Source: Ruminococcus sp. (GTDB taxonomy: Bacteria > Bacillota_A > Clostridia > Oscillospirales > Ruminococcaceae). Taken from it: a DNA stretch of 64,000 bases. The notes beneath the pieces are model-generated. The model was not told the DNA's origin, ran no database searches, and saw only the letters and a list, made by a program, of their open reading frames with translations. Of this stretch, positions 49,509 through 58,594 are shown one piece after another. The DNA is taken from assembly GCA_017480485.1 (NCBI GenBank), contig JAFVAN010000041.1:8919-72918 (forward strand). Reading direction: 5' to 3'. Both the position numbers and the translations under genes were made by a program. Position 1 is the first letter of the stretch, and every line of letters begins with the position of its first letter.

Positions 49509-51131
49509 TTATTCAGCCTTTGGCAGGAAGAGCACCGAGAACACGCTCTTCTTCCGGATGTCCGTAAGGGGTCGGAGCAGGCCGCTTTCCAGCAGCTTTT
49601 CGATAACGCGGGGCAGCATGAGCATGGCGCCCAGAACGTTCACATAAAACTCGTTTATGAGGGCCTGCATATGGGCGGGGTGCCTCTTGCGGTTAAAGGC
49701 CACGAACTTGGCGTCTGTCTCGCGGCACAGGGCGGCGATCTCCTCGGGGACCGTGATCTTTCCGTCGGGATAAGTGTACAGAATATTGGACATCTCATCC
49801 AGACCTGCCCTGACTGTCACGGGCTGGGGCCTATCCTCGAACACATAGCCCTTGTCAACAAGACGCTTGTATTCCTCAGGGGTCAGGGCGTCTCTGCCAC
49901 GGCTTATGAACTTGGCGAGAGCGTCCCAGTCGGATTCAAGGTTGTCTCTCCAGCGGCCCTGCCTGTCTGCGTAGCAGCAGTCCACCTGAAGGCTGGCGTT
50001 ATCCATGCTGTTACCCTCGAGCCTGTCTCTGGTCATGTCGCCGCAGCTCCAGTATTTGTTCTCCTTGGGCTTGAAGCTGCCGTCGGCAACGTCTGCGTAG
50101 GCCACGAAGCAGCCGCCGTCGGGGCGCTCAACTGCATACTTGGAAATGTCGCTGCTGCTTATCCTCAGCTTTCTTATGGCAAGCATCACAAGGTCGTATT
50201 TCATGTAGTTCAGGTCGTTGCCGTCGCAGGTCATGCCCCAGTGGTCGGGGTCGGCCTCGAAGTCCGCAAAGATCTTGGGGATGTATTTATCCGCCAGAGT
50301 CTGTGCAGCCTCGTCCAGCAGTCTGTCCCGCTCCTCGTCGCCCTCGTTGTCCCGCAGGTCGTCGATGAGCATATTTGTGCGGTACTTGGGGTTGTTGGAA
50401 TTATCCAGCTTGTCGATGAAGCCAAAGCGCACCAGCGCCACCAGCTGATCTCCCACATACACCTGAGGCACACCGATCTCTCGGGAGATCTCCTCAAGGT
50501 TCTTGGGCTCGTGATAGCAGGCCCAAGCAATGTTCATTTTGATGGCCGAGTCAAAGATATCGGCGGTGTCGCCCTTGCTTCCAACATAGCCGCTGTGGCC
50601 CATCTCTTTAAAATAGATCGGGTTTACCTCTAAGTTCTTGTCGATATTCATTTCAATTCCCTCTTTCAGCTTTTCTCTTGCGTCAGACAAGTGCCATTTT
50701 ACGGTACCGACAGAGATCTCCAGCCTTTTTGCGATCTCGGCCACGGGCAGCTTATCGTAGTAGTGCAGATAGATCACTGTCCTCTGCCGTTCCGAAAGAA
50801 AGCCTATCTCCCGCCGCAGCAGCTGCTGCATGGCCGCCTCGTCCTCGCTGTCCTCCTCGGGGGCGGCAAGCTCAAGGCTGCTTATGTCCTCGAAGTGTCT
50901 GCCTGTTTCAAGCTTATGTACGAACTTTGCCCATACGTTTCTGGCAATTCTATATACATAGCCGTCGATATTGGCGACCTCTCCGTGCTTCAAGAACGCG
51001 TGGTACACCTCAAAGATGATATCCGAGGCCAGCTCACTTGCTTGGTCGATGTTCCTCGCCTTGTCCAAGGCGAAGCCGAATATCCTGTCGCGGTACTCAA
51101 ATATTTTCTTGTCTGCTGTTTTCTTGTCCAT
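49509..51131 (-). CDS. ECF-like sigma factor with a 360-residue C-terminal extension
   Basis: 540 residues. Region 2 lies at about 8-75 (DRIFGFALDKARNIDQASEL, DGYVYRIARNVWAKFVHKLE) and region 4 at about 100-160 (FLSERQRTVIYLHYYDKLPV, AEIAKRLEISVGTVKWHLSD). ECF sigma factors normally end near residue 180. The extension contains a winged-helix-like part (PKNLEEISREIGVPQVYVGD, about 210-245) and a long alpha/beta region rich in aromatic residues, which could sense a ligand in the cytosol. No anti-sigma gene is adjacent. The leader block 51147-51175 also precedes the other sigma gene, suggesting autoregulation. Confidence 0.9.
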   Translation of the reverse strand: MDKKTADKKIFEYRDRIFGFALDKARNIDQASELASDIIFEVYHAFLKHGEVANIDGYVYRIARNVWAKFVHKLETGRHFEDISSLELAAPEEDSEDEAAMQQLLRREIGFLSERQRTVIYLHYYDKLPVAEIAKRLEISVGTVKWHLSDAREKLKEGIEMNIDKNLEVNPIYFKEMGHSGYVGSKGDTADIFDSAIKMNIAWACYHEPKNLEEISREIGVPQVYVGDQLVALVRFGFIDKLDNSNNPKYRTNMLIDDLRDNEGDEERDRLLDEAAQTLADKYIPKIFADFEADPDHWGMTCDGNDLNYMKYDLVMLAIRKLRISSSDISKYAVERPDGGCFVAYADVADGSFKPKENKYWSCGDMTRDRLEGNSMDNASLQVDCCYADRQGRWRDNLESDWDALAKFISRGRDALTPEEYKRLVDKGYVFEDRPQPVTVRAGLDEMSNILYTYPDGKITVPEEIAALCRETDAKFVAFNRKRHPAHMQALINEFYVNVLGAMLMLPRVIEKLLESGLLRPLTDIRKKSVFSVLFLPKAE

Positions 51132-51146
51132 TCTGAAAGCCCTCCG

Positions 51147-51175
51147 GAAGCGTTTTCATATATATAGTGAGGGGA
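51147..51175 (-). promoter_or_regulatory. Conserved leader block ahead of the long sigma gene
   Basis: Minus strand: TCCCCT, then TATATATA, then GAAAACGCTTC, matching 38482-38510 in order and spacing; 16 bases before the start codon. Confidence 0.5.
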
Positions 51176-51233
51176 AAGCTGAAAAGGTTGGGCAGGTAGG
51201 AAATTATTTTCTAAATTTTTTTCTTTACTGCAA

Positions 51234-51265
51234 ATATGCCTGTCGGTGTGGGCCGACAGGCATAT
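51234..51265. terminator. Hairpin after the EF-G-like gene
   Basis: Perfect 13-bp stem ATATGCCTGTCGG / CCGACAGGCATAT. On the minus strand only a weak T-run follows. Confidence 0.6.
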
Positions 51266-51270
51266 GTTTC

Positions 51271-53349
51271 TTAGTCTATCTTGTTGTTGGCTATTACCTC
51301 TGCCACCAGATTGGCGGGCAGCTGGTCATAGCGGATGTGCTCCATCGAGTAGGAGCCTCTGCCCTGTGTCATCTGGCGCAGGGTCATGGTGAAGTCGCTC
51401 ATCTCGGCGTCGGGCACCTCGGCAACTACCTCGGTAAGGCCCTTCTTCTCGGCGGGGTTCATTCCAAGAACTCTGCCGCGGCGCTTGTTCAGCTCGCCGA
51501 TGACGTCGCCCGTGTTCTCGTCGGGAACGGTGACGGTCAGGTTGGAGATGGGCTCCAGCAGCATGGGCTCGGCCTTGGGGATACCGTCCTTGAAGGCGAT
51601 GGAGGCCGCGATCTTGAAGGCCATTTCGGAGGAGTCAACGGGATGATAGGAGCCGTCCACCAGTATAGCCTTTACGCCAACTACGGGGAAGCCCGCCAGC
51701 ACGCCCTTCTTCATGCACTCCTGAAGGCCCTTTTCAACTGCGGGGAAGAAGTTCTTGGGTACGGCGCCGCCGAATACTCTCTCCTCGAACACCAGCTCGT
51801 CGGAGATGCAGGGCTCGAACTCTACCCAGATATCGCCGAACTGGCCGTGGCCGCCGGACTGCTTCTTATGTCTGCCCTGTACCTTGACCTTCTTGCGGAT
51901 GGTCTCGCGGTAGGCGATCTTGGGAACGGAGGTCTCGATATCAACGCCGAAGGTGTCGTGGAGCTTCGAGGCCACGGAATCCAGATGCAGGCCGCCCAGA
52001 GTAGTAAGTATCATCTCGAGGGTGTCGGGGTTCTGCTCGTAGCGGAGGGTCTTGTCCTCCTCCAGCAGGCGCTGGATGGCTGCGGAGATCTTCGCCTCGT
52101 CGCCGGAGCCCTTGGCTCTTACTGCCATGGCATAGGTGGGCGCGGGGAAGTTGATGGGTGCGAACTTAACGACTCTTGCGGGGTCACAGATGGTGTCGTT
52201 GGTGTTGACGGACATCTTGGTGGCAACTACGATATCGCCGCAGAGGGCCTCGGCCACATCTATCTGCTTCTTGCCGCAGAGGGTGAAGAGCTTGCCTACC
52301 TTTTCGGTGCCGCCTGTGGTGGCGTTTACAATGTCCTTACCGGTCTTGGCGCTGCCGGAATGAATCTTGAGGTAGCTCATCTTGCCAACGAAGGGGTCGG
52401 CAACGGTCTTGAACACGAAGGCCGAGAAGGGAGCGTCCTTGTCGCACTTTATCTCAACGGGCTCGCCGTTTGCGTCCTCTGCCAGCTTGATGTCGTTCTC
52501 GGAGGGAGCGGGCACCAGCAGGGAGATCTCCTTGAGCAGCATATCTATGCCGGAGAGATCTGTGGAGGAGCAGCAGACAACGGGAGTTATCTTGCCCTCG
52601 TTCATACCCTTGTGGATGCCGTCGATGAGCTCCTTCTGGGTGAAGGCCTCGCCGCCGAAGAACTTCTCCATCAGCTCCTCGTCGGTCTCGGCAACGGCCT
52701 CGGATACGGCCTCGATAAGTCCGTCGATGCGGTACTCCATATTTGCGGCTACCTCGGCGGTGGGCATATCGGTGGCTACGGCCTTGCCGTTCTCGTACTT
52801 GTATGCCTGCATCTCGATGAGGTTAACGTAGGAAACGATCTTCCTGTCGGCGATAACGGGCACAACAACGGGGCAAACGGTGGGGCCGAACTCGGTCTTG
52901 AGCTGGGTCAGGACGTTGTTGAAGTTGGCGTTCTCGTCGTCCAGCTTGGTAACGACGAACATTCTGGGCTTGCCGTTCTCGGCGGCGCAGTCATAGGCCT
53001 TGTGGGTGCCTACCTTAACGCCGGACTTGGCGGAAACGGTTATCATAACGCAGCCGGAGGCGTTGATGGCCTCTACCATGCCTGCCTCATAGTCGAACAG
53101 GCCGGGGGCGTCCAGCAGATTTATCTTCAGACCGTCGCTCTCAAAGCACTCGAGCGAGGTATATACAGAGCACTTTCTCTTGATCTCTTCTGCGGTATAA
53201 TCGGATACCGTGTTGCCGTCGAGAGTCTTGCCAAGGCGGTCGGTAACGCCGCTCTTGAAAAGCAGGGCCTCGACCAGAGAGGTCTTTCCTGAGCCTGCGT
53301 GGCCGCAGACTGCGATGTTTTTGATCTTGGTGCTGTCGTAGGTTTTCAA
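51271..53349 (-). CDS. EF-G-like GTPase (FusA paralogue)
   Basis: 692 residues, full EF-G length. G1 is GHAGSGKTSLVEALL; G3 reads DAPGLFDYEAG instead of DTPGHVDF; G4 reads TKLD where translation factors have NKMD. Domains II-V follow in order: GEPVEIKCDKDAPFSAFVFK, then domain IV with QGRHKKQSGGHGQFGDIWVE and the C-terminal GEVIGELNKRRG-type stretch (GDVIGELNKRRGRVLGMNPA). These differences mark the EF-G-like class whose role is not ordinary translocation (suggested functions include ribosome recycling or stress response). Single gene with its own promoter. Confidence 0.93.
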   Translation of the reverse strand: MKTYDSTKIKNIAVCGHAGSGKTSLVEALLFKSGVTDRLGKTLDGNTVSDYTAEEIKRKCSVYTSLECFESDGLKINLLDAPGLFDYEAGMVEAINASGCVMITVSAKSGVKVGTHKAYDCAAENGKPRMFVVTKLDDENANFNNVLTQLKTEFGPTVCPVVVPVIADRKIVSYVNLIEMQAYKYENGKAVATDMPTAEVAANMEYRIDGLIEAVSEAVAETDEELMEKFFGGEAFTQKELIDGIHKGMNEGKITPVVCCSSTDLSGIDMLLKEISLLVPAPSENDIKLAEDANGEPVEIKCDKDAPFSAFVFKTVADPFVGKMSYLKIHSGSAKTGKDIVNATTGGTEKVGKLFTLCGKKQIDVAEALCGDIVVATKMSVNTNDTICDPARVVKFAPINFPAPTYAMAVRAKGSGDEAKISAAIQRLLEEDKTLRYEQNPDTLEMILTTLGGLHLDSVASKLHDTFGVDIETSVPKIAYRETIRKKVKVQGRHKKQSGGHGQFGDIWVEFEPCISDELVFEERVFGGAVPKNFFPAVEKGLQECMKKGVLAGFPVVGVKAILVDGSYHPVDSSEMAFKIAASIAFKDGIPKAEPMLLEPISNLTVTVPDENTGDVIGELNKRRGRVLGMNPAEKKGLTEVVAEVPDAEMSDFTMTLRQMTQGRGSYSMEHIRYDQLPANLVAEVIANNKID

Positions 53350-53447
53350 AGTGATTCTCTCCTTGCATTGTAAAGTGTGAGCGGCGAAGAATATAGCAAA
53401 TTAACTCATTGTTATAAATGCACAATAAAACGCAGCTGCATAGTCTA

Positions 53448-53476
53448 ATTATATAATATTTTCACACAAAAGGCAA
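53448..53476 (-). promoter_or_regulatory. Promoter of the EF-G-like gene
   Basis: Minus strand TTGCCT (53471-53476), 17-bp spacer, TATAAT (53448-53453). Confidence 0.7.
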
Positions 53477-53571
53477 TAGCTTTTAATAATTTTATTTTCG
53501 TGATTATGAACAAAAAATTAACCTATCTTTATGCACAATGCACGGCTTTGGGGCCGGGGGCCGGATTTTGC

Positions 53572-53600
53572 TTTACATCTCCGGAGATATGTGGTAGAAT
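53572..53600 (+). promoter_or_regulatory. Promoter of the lipoprotein gene at 53650
   Basis: TTTACA (53572-53577), 17-bp spacer, TAGAAT (53595-53600) preceded by TGTGG. Confidence 0.7.
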
Positions 53601-53649
53601 TGTTTGCAGAAATAGCTGACAGCTCTTTTGAAGCGGAAAGGAAACTGTT

Positions 53650-54288
53650 ATGAAAAAGTCTTATGTGATCTTACTTGCGGCGGCCCTCTGCCTCTCACTA
53701 GCCTCCTGCGCCAGCGGGGACAGCTCCGGCGGGGCGGAAACCACCACCGCCGCCGAGGTCTCTCAGCCGGCCCCGGCTCAGGAGGGCGCCGACCCCGATA
53801 TGGCCGGCTTTCTCTTTAAGGGCGGCAGCGAGAGCTGCTTTGGCCTGACCATCGAGGAGATAAGCGAGAAGACCGGCGGCTTCTACAGCCTTGAGACCGC
53901 CGCCGACGGCGACCTTGAATGGGGCCTGGAGTTCGACCTGGGCCAGCGGGACAGCCTTATGGGCGGGCGCTTTAAGCTGGGTGGCACCTACACCACCAGG
54001 TGCACCCTTTTCTTCAAGGACCAGAAGCTCTCCTCCGTCTGGTACGGCATAGAGGGCGGCGAGGACGCTGTGCCCGTCACCGAGGCGCTCAAGACCTCGA
54101 TAGAAGCGGACATCCTCGAGGACTACTCCCCCGAATACGACCGTCCCGCCCTGGGCAAGAACTCCGCCACCTACTTCAACGGCGATATTGAGGGCTATCT
54201 CATCCAGATGTTCTGCTCCAAGCTGGACGACTCCGGCTTCCCCATAACCATTAAGCTGGAGAGCTACAGAAGCGCCTACGGCCTCTAG
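53650..54288 (+). CDS. Lipoprotein of unknown function
   Basis: 212 residues. Lipoprotein signal MKKSYVILLAAALCLSLASC with the lipobox LASC, so the mature protein is lipid-anchored outside the membrane. A Ser/Thr/Ala linker (22-48) leads to a 160-residue alpha/beta domain (GLTIEEISEKTGGFYSLETA ... TTRCTLFFKDQKLSSVWYGI). The family is not recognised. ATG 53650 follows GCGGAAAGGAA. Monocistronic between promoter and terminator. Confidence 0.75.
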   Translation: MKKSYVILLAAALCLSLASCASGDSSGGAETTTAAEVSQPAPAQEGADPDMAGFLFKGGSESCFGLTIEEISEKTGGFYSLETAADGDLEWGLEFDLGQRDSLMGGRFKLGGTYTTRCTLFFKDQKLSSVWYGIEGGEDAVPVTEALKTSIEADILEDYSPEYDRPALGKNSATYFNGDIEGYLIQMFCSKLDDSGFPITIKLESYRSAYGL

Positions 54289-54310
54289 AGGCAGGATAAG
54301 GCCCAGTCGA

Positions 54311-54367
54311 GCCCCCGCAGTAATCAGCAGATTGAAAGATAATTTGCGCCCCTGCGGGGGCTTTTTT
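54311..54367 (+). terminator. Terminator after the lipoprotein gene
   Basis: GCCCCCGCAG / CTGCGGGGGC arms (54311-54320 and 54352-54361) before TTTTTTG. Confidence 0.7.
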
Positions 54368-54381
54368 GTTTAATAAAATAC

Positions 54382-54410
54382 TTGACATTGGTCTGACAGC
54401 ATATTATAAT
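54382..54410 (+). promoter_or_regulatory. Promoter of the zinc-ribbon protein gene at 54522
   Basis: Consensus TTGACA (54382-54387), 17-bp spacer, TATAAT (54405-54410). Confidence 0.85.
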
Positions 54411-54521
54411 AGTAGATGTAGAAATAGTTAAATTTTTTATAGGGCGCTGTTACAGCGGCTTATAGATCATTGCTCTGCGAGGCCACTGCCCCGCATGGCA
54501 GCTATGTTTGGAGGTATAATA

Positions 54522-56606
54522 ATGAACAACAGGTTTTGCCAGACCTGCGGCAACCCGCTGGCCGAGAACGAACGCTTCTGCGGCAAGTGCGGTACTCCCG
54601 CAGATGGCTTCGACGCTCCCGCGCAGGCCGCACCCGTACAGGCACCTATCCCTGAGCCCGTTCCCGAGCAGGCACCTATCCCCGAGGCAGCTCCCGTGCC
54701 TGAACAGGCCCCTGTCCAGGATATGATGCAGGCCACCATGTACGCAGGCGCTACCGAGGCTGCTCAGACCGTACAGGACCCCGCAGCTCAGGCACAGGAT
54801 TTTTACAACAGCGCAGCGGCTTCCGCACAGCAGACCGCAGATCAGGCGGCAGCCTTTGCCGAGAGCAACGCTTCCCCCTATGACCCTGCGGCAGTTCCCG
54901 GTGCAGTACCCGGCCCCGTTCCCGAGGCAGCACCCGCCAAGGCAGGCGGCGGCGCAGCAGCAGTTATCTCAAAGTACAAGCTGCCCATCATCATCGCGGC
55001 TGTCGTTATCGTTCTGGCGGTAGCAGGCATCATCGTTTTCAAGCAGCTCACAAAGTACCAGAAGATCGACAGCAAGGACCTCTTTGCTGTAAAGTTCTCG
55101 GGCCTTGACGGTCAGGGCACCGCTGTGGCCTACCTCAACTGCTATGATGCCGACCCCAACATTGACAAGTATGACGACGACTTCGACAAGGACGCACAGG
55201 ACTACAGCGATTATTTCTCCGACGACAACAAGGACCTGCTGAAGGCCTTTGACAAGGCAGGAGACAAGAGCGACGCCAAGAAGATGCGCAAGGCCCTGCT
55301 CAAGCAAAAGAGCGGCAAGTATGTGCTTAAGCTGAAGCTCAGCGAGACCAAGGACCTCAAAAACGGCGACAAGATCACCTGCACCGTTGACTACGACGAG
55401 GATGAGCTGAAGGAAGCAAACATCAAGCTTGAGAACACCGAGTTCGAGGTCGAGGTAGAAGGCCTTATCGTTGCCGAGGAGCTGGATATGTTCAACGGCT
55501 TCAACTACTCCTTCTCGGGCATCGACGAGAGCGGCACCATGACCTATGACAGCACCAACGCCGACCTGCCCTTCATCTCCTACGTTTGCTACTACACCTC
55601 CGGCCTCAAGAACGGAGACTCGGTAAGCGTTTCCGCCGAGATCGACTTCTCTCAGGTAGAGAACAAACAGTCTCAGTATTCGGCCGACAAGTACGACAGC
55701 GACGAGGACCGCGAGGAAGCAATAGATGACGGCACCTACGAGGGCCCCGAGTACATCGGCACTACCTTCGATTACAACGGCAAGACCTACATCGTAAAGG
55801 ATTCCTACGCCTCGAAGGACTTCACGGTTTCCGGCCTCAACGAGCCTGACGAGATCGACATCTTCTCCGGCATCAAGGTCACCTTCACAGGCGCTGACCC
55901 CTATCTCTATGCCGATTCCGTTGACAAGGAAGGCTGCGACTCCGTTATCAAGGACAATGTTTACTTCTATATCGAAAGCGATTACAACCAGGCATTCAAG
56001 GTAGGCGACACCGTAAGGATCAAGGCAAGCGTTTATGAGGACGACCTGAAAAAGGCTGGCTTCAAGCCCGCTAACCTGCCCGACACCGACGGCAACTACT
56101 ACTATGATTACACCATTGAGGACAACGGCAGCATCGGCCATTACATCCTTGATGACGCCTCCGCAGAGGACCACGAGAAGCTGGACGCTGTTGAGGGCTC
56201 CTTCGACGAGATGCTGAATTCGTTCCTGGAGGACAATCTTGACAGATGGTACATCGGCGACCTTGAGTTCGGCGACGGCGTAAAGAGCTTCTCGGAGCCC
56301 GAGGCATACAAGGGATATCTTGTAAAGTGCACAGGCTTTGACGACGGCACTATCGACAAGTACAACGACAAGACCTATATCGTAAAGGTATACAAGATCA
56401 CCGCCACCTACGAGGAGGACGAAAAGAGCAAGGAGAAGACCTTCTACTTTGCTGCAAGGATCAACAACGGCCTCATCGACGGTGAGGGCAACGCCCAGGC
56501 GGGCTACTCCACCAGCACTGCGGTAAACACCAAGCTCGGCGACGTTGTTGACAGCGTACTCAGCTGGACCGACGAGGGCGAGAGAGTAGAGCTCAAGACC
56601 TTCTGA
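54522..56606 (+). CDS. Zinc-ribbon membrane protein with large extracytoplasmic region
   Basis: 694 residues from ATG 54522 (GGAGGTATAATA before it). Zinc ribbon at residues 4-26 (RFCQTCGNPLAENERFCGKC). A Pro/Ala/Gln-rich cytosolic linker (30-145) carries repeats of PIPE/APVPEQ. Membrane segment at about 158-181 (LPIIIAAVVIVLAVAGIIVF). The 510-residue outside part has at least three similar beta modules, each opening with a phrase such as ELDMFNGFNYSFSGIDESG, EPDEIDIFSGIKVTFTGADP or ADDEL-like starts. These may be diverged Ig-like repeats. The layout matches 28518 and 41299. Function unknown; it is likely abundant given its consensus promoter. Confidence 0.8.
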   Translation: MNNRFCQTCGNPLAENERFCGKCGTPADGFDAPAQAAPVQAPIPEPVPEQAPIPEAAPVPEQAPVQDMMQATMYAGATEAAQTVQDPAAQAQDFYNSAAASAQQTADQAAAFAESNASPYDPAAVPGAVPGPVPEAAPAKAGGGAAAVISKYKLPIIIAAVVIVLAVAGIIVFKQLTKYQKIDSKDLFAVKFSGLDGQGTAVAYLNCYDADPNIDKYDDDFDKDAQDYSDYFSDDNKDLLKAFDKAGDKSDAKKMRKALLKQKSGKYVLKLKLSETKDLKNGDKITCTVDYDEDELKEANIKLENTEFEVEVEGLIVAEELDMFNGFNYSFSGIDESGTMTYDSTNADLPFISYVCYYTSGLKNGDSVSVSAEIDFSQVENKQSQYSADKYDSDEDREEAIDDGTYEGPEYIGTTFDYNGKTYIVKDSYASKDFTVSGLNEPDEIDIFSGIKVTFTGADPYLYADSVDKEGCDSVIKDNVYFYIESDYNQAFKVGDTVRIKASVYEDDLKKAGFKPANLPDTDGNYYYDYTIEDNGSIGHYILDDASAEDHEKLDAVEGSFDEMLNSFLEDNLDRWYIGDLEFGDGVKSFSEPEAYKGYLVKCTGFDDGTIDKYNDKTYIVKVYKITATYEEDEKSKEKTFYFAARINNGLIDGEGNAQAGYSTSTAVNTKLGDVVDSVLSWTDEGERVELKTF

Positions 56607-56630
56607 TAGGCAAAAAAAGCAAATATCACA

Positions 56631-56668
56631 GGCCGCCTCCCGAGGCATCGGGGGGCGGCTTTTTTTGT
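56631..56668 (+). terminator. Terminator after the zinc-ribbon gene
   Basis: GCCGCCTCCCGA/TCGGGGGGCGGC stem followed by TTTTTTT. Confidence 0.85.
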
Positions 56669-56800
56669 GCAGCAGGACGCTGTTATCTTTTCCACATTTG
56701 CCAGCCTCCTGCGCAGCAGCAGGCTGGCTATCTCCTCTCGGCATATAGTAGCGGCGGGCAGAATATATTATAGTATACTCAACAGGAAAGGACAAGATGT

Positions 56801-57979
56801 ATGGATCATGCAAAGCTCTGCGCGGCGCTGATGGCGCTTATGCTCTGTGGGACGGGGGCAGCCGCCGCTGCCGCAGGAGGCGCCCGCACCGCCGACAGTC
56901 TTACTAAAGCCGCTCTGGCGGCAGCAAGGTTCGAGACCAACACCCACGCCTCCGAGAACGCAGCCTCCGTGGAGGAGCAGGAGGCCCCCGAGGACAGCGC
57001 CTCCGACGACAGCAGTCTCCCTGAGGAGCCGCCCGCTGCCCCTCCCGAGGAGGCCCCAGCAAATGACAGTGCCCCCGAGGAGGAGCCCGCCGCCGCAAAA
57101 AGCTGCGAGATACCCACCGAGAAGCCCTCGGCTCAGGCGCTGGCGGCTATCCCCTACCCTGCCGACACAATGGGCAGCGACGGGCGGGTGGAAAAGACCC
57201 ACTACGGTCCCTGCACGGGCGAACAGTATTTCGACCTTGCAGGGGGCGGTCAGGTGCGCAACTGCACGGAGCTTGAAAACAGCTTTCTAAGCTCCATAAG
57301 CGGCGAGGGCCCCGAGTTCAGCTTCGACTTTAACGAAGGCGAGCCCGTGGTGCTTATCTACCACACCCACACCACCGAGAGCTTTGAGCCCGATGACAGC
57401 GGCACCTGCGACACCTCCTTCCCCAGCAAGACCACCGACCCCGACAAAAACGTGGTGGCGGTGGGGGACAGGATCTGCGCCGAGCTGGACCGCGCGGGCA
57501 TCCCATACATACACGACACCCTGATACACGACTACCCCAGCTACAACGACGCCTACGATTCCAGCCGCGCCACCGTCTCCCAGCTGCTGGCCCACTACCC
57601 TTCCGTAAAGATCGTGCTGGACATCCACCGGGACGGCATCGAGCGGGAGGACGGCACCCGTGTCTCTCCCGTGGCGGAGATAGACGGCCGGGAGGCGGCC
57701 CAAGTGATGATAATTTCGGGCTGCGACGACGGCACCATGGGTATGCCCCGATATCTGTGGAACTTCCGCTTTGCCTGCACCCTGCAATCCGCCATGGAGA
57801 GCCGCTTCGAGGGGCTGACTCGGCCCATCCTCTTCGACTACCGCCACTACAATCAGGACCTGACCACAGGCTCTCTGCTGATAGAGGTGGGCAGCCACGG
57901 CAACTCCCTTGATCAGGCCCTCTATTCGGGAGAGCTGGTAGGCAGAGCGCTCGCAGCCTTGTTCGGGGGGGAGAAATAA
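56801..57979 (+). CDS. spoIIP: Stage II sporulation protein P-like amidase
   Basis: 392 residues. Short N-terminal hydrophobic signal/anchor (LCAALMALMLCGTGAAAAAA), an acidic low-complexity region (40-110), then the SpoIIP domain from about 185. Its markers are VVLIYHTHTTESFEPD, PSVKIVLDIHRDGIERED and LLIEVGSHGNSLDQALYSGE, carrying the zinc-ligand histidines and glutamate of an N-acetylmuramoyl-L-alanine amidase/endopeptidase. SpoIIP digests septal wall with SpoIID during engulfment of the forespore. No other sporulation gene is in the window; the organism may sporulate or have kept the enzyme for other wall work. Confidence 0.9.
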   Translation: MDHAKLCAALMALMLCGTGAAAAAAGGARTADSLTKAALAAARFETNTHASENAASVEEQEAPEDSASDDSSLPEEPPAAPPEEAPANDSAPEEEPAAAKSCEIPTEKPSAQALAAIPYPADTMGSDGRVEKTHYGPCTGEQYFDLAGGGQVRNCTELENSFLSSISGEGPEFSFDFNEGEPVVLIYHTHTTESFEPDDSGTCDTSFPSKTTDPDKNVVAVGDRICAELDRAGIPYIHDTLIHDYPSYNDAYDSSRATVSQLLAHYPSVKIVLDIHRDGIEREDGTRVSPVAEIDGREAAQVMIISGCDDGTMGMPRYLWNFRFACTLQSAMESRFEGLTRPILFDYRHYNQDLTTGSLLIEVGSHGNSLDQALYSGELVGRALAALFGGEK

Positions 57980-58014
57980 CTCCCCCTCTGAGCAAAAATA
58001 ATCCCTCCACCCAC

Positions 58015-58043
58015 TTTACATTTTAAGAAATATGTGATATAAT
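58015..58043 (+). promoter_or_regulatory. Promoter of the SHOCT-protein gene
   Basis: TTTACA (58015-58020), 17-bp spacer, TATAAT (58038-58043). Confidence 0.75.
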
Positions 58044-58069
58044 GTAAAAAAACATAGGAGGGAACTTCA

Positions 58070-58537
58070 ATGATCACAGTTTTATCGGCTTATGATACAG
58101 GCTACGCTGCGGGATATGTCATCGGCTATCTTATCGGCGTCGTTATCTTCGGACTTATCTGGGGCTTTGTCTGCAAGGCGGTAGTCAGGAGCAAGGGCTA
58201 TCCCGACGAAATGAACAAGGGCTTCTGGTGGGGATTTTTCCTTGGCTGGATCGGCCTTATAGTCTGCGCTGTAAAGCCGCAGTACAGCCAGCCCTTCCAG
58301 CAGTACAACCCCTATATGCAGCGCGATATGTACGGCCAGCCCTATGGCCAGCCTTATCAGCAGAACCCCTACGGTCAGCCCTATCAGGGCTATCCCCAGC
58401 AGGGCTATCCTCAGCAGCCCATGAGCGGCGACATCACCGCCCAGCGCATTGCCGAGCTTGACAGTATGCTCACCGCAGGCATGATAACTCAGGAGGAGTA
58501 CAACCGCAGGAGAGCGGATATCCTTTCGGGGAGATAA
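58070..58537 (+). CDS. Membrane protein with Gln/Tyr/Pro repeats and SHOCT domain
   Basis: 155 residues from ATG 58070 (AGGAGGGAA before it). Two membrane segments (about 10-34 and 48-66) are followed by a repeat tail of PYGQPYQ-like units (about 75-118), which is unusual low complexity. The C-terminus (ITAQRIAELDSMLTAGMITQ, EEYNRRRADIL) is a SHOCT domain, a short oligomerisation helix pair common in bacterial and phage membrane proteins. The role is unknown. A single gene with its own promoter and terminator. Confidence 0.85.
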   Translation: MITVLSAYDTGYAAGYVIGYLIGVVIFGLIWGFVCKAVVRSKGYPDEMNKGFWWGFFLGWIGLIVCAVKPQYSQPFQQYNPYMQRDMYGQPYGQPYQQNPYGQPYQGYPQQGYPQQPMSGDITAQRIAELDSMLTAGMITQEEYNRRRADILSGR

Positions 58538-58556
58538 GTGAAAAATGATTTTTAAA

Positions 58557-58588
58557 GCCGCCCCCTCACGGGAGCGGCGATTTTTTAT
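58557..58588 (+). terminator. Terminator after the SHOCT-protein gene
   Basis: GCCGC/GCGGC stem around CCCCTCACGGGA and then TTTTTTA. Nearly the same stem is reused at 59348-59380. Confidence 0.8.
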
Positions 58589-58594
58589 GCCAAA

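Noticed and set aside
50971..53292. 773-codon open frame on the plus strand
   Set aside because: It lies entirely antisense to the EF-G-like gene (and the start of the sigma gene); its composition is the mirror of GC-rich codon use and it has no ribosome site or family motif.
54969..56813. 614-codon open frame on the minus strand
   Set aside because: Antisense shadow of the zinc-ribbon protein gene; no start signal and no recognisable domain.
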